Origin: Rhea pennata
Taxonomy: Eukaryota; Chordata; Aves; Rheiformes; Rheidae
NCBI RefSeq assembly: GCF_028389875.1
Contig: NC_084674.1
Coordinates: 13,921,501-13,985,500, forward strand
Direction of reading: 5' to 3'
Length of the DNA stretch: 64,000 bases
The notes below the pieces were generated by a model, which was given only the letters and a program-made list of their open reading frames with translations, was not told the origin of the DNA and ran no database searches. Below are positions 60,001-64,000 of the stretch, in pieces (within the stretch, counting starts at the first letter, position 1; each line of letters starts with the position of its first letter). The position numbers and the translations under genes are program-made.

Positions 60001-63000
60001 AGCGGGGCCCCAGGCCGCTGGCTACGTACCTTGACGCCAAGGGCTTCCAGGCTACGTTCAATGTTCTGCAATGCAGGGACATTAAAAATGAGGCCAGTGC
60101 CAGCCGGCTCACATTATCAGGGGTCTGGAGGCTTCACTCCCCCAGGGATAATGTCCCAACCTCGCCGACCTCCCAGGGTAGGAGCTTTATTTGGAGGTCG
60201 GGCAGGCCAGCGGGGAACTTACCACTGCTGTCCCAGGCTCACCGCGTGCTCCGGGGTTGCCTGGTCGCCCCTAGGTTTGCAGAGCAAGAGGGAATGAGAA
60301 GACCTACAATGGCACTGATGCTGCCCTCAGTAGGTTTCAGAGTCAATGCTGCAGTGAGAAGCACCAAGTGGGGCTCCCTGGAGCCTGCCCTTCAGTCCTG
60401 TCCACAAGTCTGTGGGTGACAGAGCTGGGCAGGGCATCACGGAGCAGCCTTGAACCACAGCTCCGGCACAGTGGGGCACAGAGGCCCTGCGCTCACTTTT
60501 GAGAGCTGCCTAGGGCATGGGCAGTGATCCCCACCACCCCAGGGTGCCCTCAGCTTGCCATGCTCCGTGCTGGGTACTCACCGGCTCCCCTCTGGATCCA
60601 GGCTCCCCTGGGTCTCCCTGAAATACAGCATAGGTGTTGGGGGGGCAGCAGGAATGGGCTGCCCAGTGCCGGCTCTGGTGAAAGTCTGGCCCACCCGCTG
60701 GGGAAACGGAGCCCCTTGGGATGGCCCAAGCACTCGCCCCCTCTGGCACGGGGACCCCCGAGCCTTCACCCTGGAGGGCTCAGGGGTGGGCTGGGAAAGT
60801 CACCTACCTTTGGTCCAGCAATGCCGGGAAGGCCTGGCGAACCCTGGAAGATGCAGAGGGGACATGATGGCACCCAGCACCGCACACACGGGGCACTGCT
60901 CTAAGGGAGCCATGGGGACTACGCACCTGGCCTGGGGGTCCAAGCTGCCCTGGGACGCCGGGGAGGCCGGGGGCGCCGGGGGGGCCTGGCATGCCGCTGT
61001 CCCCTTGCTCACCCTTGGCACCACTGCGGCCCTGTCAGGAGAGAGAAACATCACCGTGGGTGGCTTGCACCATCCCAGCAGGGCACACGTGCCCCACCAG
61101 CTCCCACTGCCCACGAGGCAGGGATCTCCCCTCCACTGCCGCACTCACATCTCTGCCAGGGGCACCAGCATCACCTTTTTCTCCCTAAGAAGAGAAGAAA
61201 GAGGAGTTAAAAGGATTCTTTTCCCATCAGCATGCCCCTGGAAGGTGCTCCCTGGCGAGGAGGTGCTCCAAACAAGATCCTGGGCCAGCAGGTGCTACCA
61301 GGCGCAGTAGGACCAGTTGGAGCTCTGCACCTTACCTTCCTCCCATCTTCTCCTGGCGTCCCATCTTCCCCCTGGAAAGGCAAGCCCAGGGTCGGTGCCC
61401 AGCTCCCAGCAGCCACAGGCTGGTCCTGATGCCCCGGCGTGGGGCCTGCGCAGGACAGGGCTGGTGCTGCAGGCTCTGAGCACAGCAAGCCCTTTGCCAC
61501 GCGCCTCCCGTGACCAGGGCCGAGGATTTAACCGCGGATCTGCGGTTGCTGGTCCCCAGCCCCACAGCTCCTACTCACGTTCTTGCCATTGAGGCCTGGT
61601 TTGCCATCATCACCGGGTTTGCCCTGGAAAGATCGTGGCAGTGAGAGAGCAGCCAGTGCCCGGCCCCCCCAGCACGCCCTGGCACGGACAGCCGGGGTCC
61701 CTGGGGCAGGAGCACGGGGCAAGCCGGGCAGAAGGAGCCGGCTGGGAACGGCCGGAGAGGAGACGGGGCAGGAGGTAGCCCCAAGTGCCTCAAGTGGCAG
61801 GTACTTACAGGGAGGCCAGGCGGCCCCGGGGGGCCAACGGGGCCAGGCAGGCCCTGCTCCCCCCGCAGCCCGGGCAGTCCCTGCAGGAAGAGGGGAGGAG
61901 GGGAGGCAGGGCCTCGCTTGGGCACCCAGTGGCAGGGTGCCCACCTCCCGTGGCCGGCTTGGGGACAGCGCCCCAGGGACAGTGGCACTCTCTGCCTGGG
62001 ATGAGGGATGCTCCCGGCATCCCACCCCAGACCAAGGAGCACAGGGTCGGGATGCTTAGCCAGAGCTGGCAGTGCCACAAGCCCCCGCAGGGGCGCCACC
62101 CCAACCCGCACTCCCAGGGGGTACTTACATCCCGGCCGGGGTCCCCCTGCTTCCCGGCGTCGCCCTGCAGAGAAGGACATAAGGGCAGGGACTCGCAAGG
62201 TCATCCTGTCTTCAAGGGCCGCCTGCGAGACGTCGCCAGCCGACGTGGAGGGCAGCAGGCCCTGGGGAGCGTATTGGAGGCACGGGCGCCCCCAGGGACC
62301 CCCCTCCCCAGCTCACCCTCTGCCCGGCGGGGCCTGGCGGCCCAGGTTTGCCTTCCAGCCCATTGCGGCCGTCTAGCCCCGGTGGGCCACGGTCACCCTG
62401 CAAGAGAGGGGCATGAGGGTTGCGGTGTGCGGGGAGGGACAGGGCACCGCGGGGCTGCCCCCAGCCCCCCTGTACCTTCTCTCCTGGCAGGCCTCGGTCC
62501 CCGGGGTCACCCTGCAGGGTGGGAAGGGAAGTGAGCAAGTGTGCTGCCCCCCAGCAGGGGCCGAGCGGGGCACAGACCCCCCGCTCCGCCCCCCACAGGG
62601 AAGGGAACGGGGGGACTCACCCGCACACCAGAGGGGCCCCGGGGGCCCTCGATGCCCTGCAAGAGAAAGAGCCACGCTCAGCGCCAGCGCTCGGGGAAGA
62701 CGAAGGGAGCCGGCAGCAGCCTGCCCAGGTGCCCGTCCCGCACGCCACGGGCTCTGCCGAAGAGCATCGCCCATCTTGTCACCTCCCACAGCGGCACGCA
62801 GAGACCTACCCTCTCTCCGGGCAGGCCAGGGGAGCCAGCTTCGCCTTTGGCGCCCTTCGCGCCATCCTCGCCGGGGTCCCCAGGCTCTCCCTGCCGGGGA
62901 AGCGCAGCGCGCTTAGAAGGTATTGCCCAGTGGCTGGTGAAACAGGGTCGCCCCCACGAGCACCTGGCCATAAGCCTTGCACCAAGCAAGCCTCACGCCA

Positions 63001-64000
63001 AGCATCTCTCCTGTTACAGCACACAGGTTAACAGCAAAAGCTGGCGTATGTGGGCACGGGCTGAAAAACCGGCGTCCCTGGACTCAGCACAGCTCCCTGA
63101 TGCTACTGATCAAAGAAATGCAACCCAGCGAGCCACGTGAAGATGACAAAGAGGAAAAGCAGCACAGCTGAGCAAGGAACAGCCGAGCGCCAGCCATGGC
63201 CTGGGACCGGGACACCCTCCAGCACCCTACGGAGCACAGCCATAGTGCAGCCGAAACCGCCTCGAGCCTCCAGCGCCTTGCAATAAGACACCTCCTCTCT
63301 AGCACACTACCCCTGCGAAGCTGGGCTGCGCATCAGCTCCATGTGGCTAGGGACTGTTTCGAGTGGGAAGCAGTTTGCACACCAGGACCTCAGCAGCACC
63401 CCCTTGGGCAGCCAGAGCCCGGTCAGGGGACCACAGTGGCCCACCCTACCACCACAGTTGCAGGGGACCCACTCATTCCTCCTGGGGCTGTCCATTACCT
63501 TCTCGCCCTTTTCTCCCACTCCCCCAAGGCCCCCATCAACCTGCGAGGCAGAGAAGGACAGTTAGACTCCACAGGGCGGGGCACTGGCCCACCAGCAGGG
63601 AAAGGGGAACTGGGGCAGAGCTTACAGTACGTCCTGGGGGTCCAGGAGGCCCCTGTGAGAAGGAGAGAGAGAAGAGAGTTAGCAGGACCCGGTGCAAACC
63701 CTGGGAGGACAAGGCCCTGGGAGGTAACAAAGGGACGGGCAGGTGGCCCCACGTCCATCCCGGCCAAGCGCCACTCACCGGCTCCCCGCGGTCACCCTTG
63801 CTGCCTTGTGCTCCAGGGCTGCCCTGCAGGAGAGAAGGGATGGGGTGAAGGCAGGAGGGGAGGGAGGACTTAGGGGTAGTGAGTGTCCATGGAGTGGTGG
63901 TGCCTATAGGATGGTGGGTGCCTACAGAGTGGTAATGCCCATGGGGTGGTGATGCCCACAGGACAGTGGGTGCCCACGGGGCAGTGATGTCCATACAACA
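47885..64000 (-). CDS. COL7A1: Collagen alpha-1(VII) chain, C-terminal part; gene continues beyond the window
   Basis: 63 coding exons are read on the minus strand, together about 1,280 residues; human COL7A1 has 2,944, so roughly the last 43 percent is here and the 5' part lies beyond 64000. Type VII collagen forms the anchoring fibrils that tie the epidermal basement membrane to the dermis. The order of parts is as in human: Gly-X-Y helix, a non-collagenous hinge of about 40 residues, a long second helix, the NC2 stem and a terminal Kunitz domain. Most helical exons are multiples of 9 bases (27, 36, 45, 54, 63, 72, 81) and all helical introns are in phase 0, the pattern of this gene. Introns are short, often 80-200 bases. 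Individual parts with exon coordinates are listed separately. Stop TGA at 47885-47887. Confidence 0.97.
48636..50525 (-). other. COL7A1: COL7A1 NC2 stem exons
   Basis: Three exons between helix and Kunitz domain: 50525-50477 ([16 protein letters not shown]), 49166-49071 ([13 protein letters not shown], then [14 protein letters not shown]) and 48755-48636 (acidic and tyrosine-rich: [20 protein letters not shown]). They match human [23 protein letters not shown]...HAVPVLRVSHAEEEE and the DDEYSEYSEYSVEEY segment. Phases join exactly (1-1-1). The Cys of SQHC is the residue used for disulphides between antiparallel dimers. Human has 12 more residues (ACQGQFIASGSR) after it, for which I find no exon in the 1.3-kb intron. 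Confidence 0.88.
50130..50272. repeat. 44-bp tandem repeat, about three units, in a COL7A1 intron
   Basis: Units around GATGAGCTCGGTGCACAC and GGGAACGYGGGCCCRCTCGG recur with a 44-base period (GATGAG at 50167, 50211 and 50255). The first unit is more diverged. Intronic. Confidence 0.9.
50797..59610 (-). other. COL7A1: COL7A1 triple helix after the hinge, 41 exons
   Basis: Exons, 5' to 3': 59610-59401, 59321-59286, 59093-59049, 58944-58873, 58632-58588, 58312-58250, 58144-58100, 57949-57914, 57760-57725, 57468-57433, 57267-57223, 56738-56706, 56544-56482, 56385-56350, 56145-56065, 55934-55875, 55759-55724, 55558-55517, 55425-55381, 55252-55208, 54979-54944, 54796-54737, 54594-54469, 54327-54256, 53939-53904, 53794-53735, 53607-53563, 53477-53442, 53308-53273, 53182-53126, 52836-52765, 52518-52447, 52355-52320, 52239-52159, 52071-52018, 51828-51775, 51698-51636, 51467-51405, 51233-51117, 51011-50934 and 50850-50797. 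The first (70 residues, [19 protein letters not shown] onward) follows human closely. Small triplet breaks (for example [36 protein letters not shown]) sit where human also has them. Exon 52071-52018 carries [10 protein letters not shown], the single helix Cys. Confidence 0.92.
58150..58201. repeat. (GGGCCA)n hexanucleotide repeat in a COL7A1 intron
   Basis: About seven tandem units of CAGGGC/GGGCCA, beginning six bases after the acceptor of exon 58144-58100 on the + coordinate side, i.e. in the pyrimidine-tract side of that intron. Length differences could affect the splice acceptor. Confidence 0.9.
59778..60065 (-). other. COL7A1: COL7A1 hinge region exons
   Basis: Two exons, 60065-60030 ([12 protein letters not shown]) and 59909-59778 (begins [20 protein letters not shown], then [19 protein letters not shown]), form the long break in the triple helix. 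In human the corresponding break is 39 residues with the same frame (NVDRLLETAGIK, SGSFLPVPERRRG). It is the flexible and pepsin-sensitive site of the molecule. The break here is about 40 residues, so length is conserved between bird and mammal even though only about half of the residues are. Confidence 0.93.
60223..63823 (-). other. COL7A1: COL7A1 triple helix before the hinge, 16 exons
   Basis: Exons, 5' to 3' on the minus strand: 63823-63779, 63652-63626, 63540-63499, 62890-62810, 62656-62621, 62511-62476, 62397-62317, 62164-62129, 61880-61809, 61623-61579, 61371-61336, 61184-61149, 61031-60927, 60843-60808, 60617-60582 and 60270-60223. The first encodes [15 protein letters not shown]. The third ([14 protein letters not shown]) is an imperfection of the triplet pattern at the same place as the human LVDTGPGAREKGEP. 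Blocks such as [19 protein letters not shown] and [15 protein letters not shown] are near-identical to human from memory. The last one leaves the helix ([16 protein letters not shown]) and leads into the hinge. Confidence 0.93.

Overview
The window reads as a GC-rich, gene-dense piece of a sauropsid chromosome, most likely a bird. It carries CR1 LINE fragments, short introns, CpG-island promoters and orthologues of genes from human 3q21 and 3p21 side by side. I could not run any search. Gene names rest on protein sequences I recognise from memory, on splice sites read directly, and on gene order.

Layout, left to right. (1) 1-3055: a CR1 LINE fragment with its flank, present twice in the same orientation, separated and followed by CA/GT/GA microsatellites and homopolymer runs. 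(2) 3055-6655: a CpG island leading into the intronless linker-histone gene H1-10 (+), with a TATA box and a polyA signal. (3) 6656-12512: about 5.9 kb with no gene I can support; it holds a GT repeat and a perfect 14-bp-arm hairpin. (4) 12513-14130: a single H2A-family histone gene (-) with octamer and CCAAT motifs, a probable spliced 5' UTR and a polyA signal instead of a histone stem-loop. (5) 15247-22247: HMCES (-), six coding exons, 334 residues, including one GC-AG intron. (6) 22400-43137: COPG1 (-), 24 coding exons adding up to exactly 874 residues. Its stop codon is only about 275 bp from the HMCES start. (7) 43140-44450: CpG island with G-rich minisatellites and an isolated exon-like segment. 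(8) 44791 to about 45340: the end of a urocortin gene, probably UCN2 (-), with an amidated peptide. (9) 47134-64000: the 3' part of COL7A1 (-): 63 coding exons covering about 1,280 residues, with the triple helix, the hinge, the NC2 stem and the terminal Kunitz domain. The gene runs off the right edge.

All genes except H1-10 are on the minus strand, so COL7A1, UCN2, COPG1, HMCES and H2A form a head-to-tail series facing H1-10. They do not form a pathway: a collagen of anchoring fibrils, a peptide hormone, a COPI coat subunit, a DNA-repair shield and two chromatin proteins. The order H1-10, HMCES, COPG1 matches human 3q21; UCN2, COL7A1 matches human 3p21. The junction between the two blocks lies between about 43.1 and 44.9 kb.

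I did not find a clearly new biological system. The observations most worth checking are the 59-bp exact copy of COPG1 exon 16 inside a nearby intron, the H2A gene next to H1-10 with a 5' UTR intron, the urocortin gene without a visible start codon, and the short NC2 stem of COL7A1, which appears to lack one small exon known in human.
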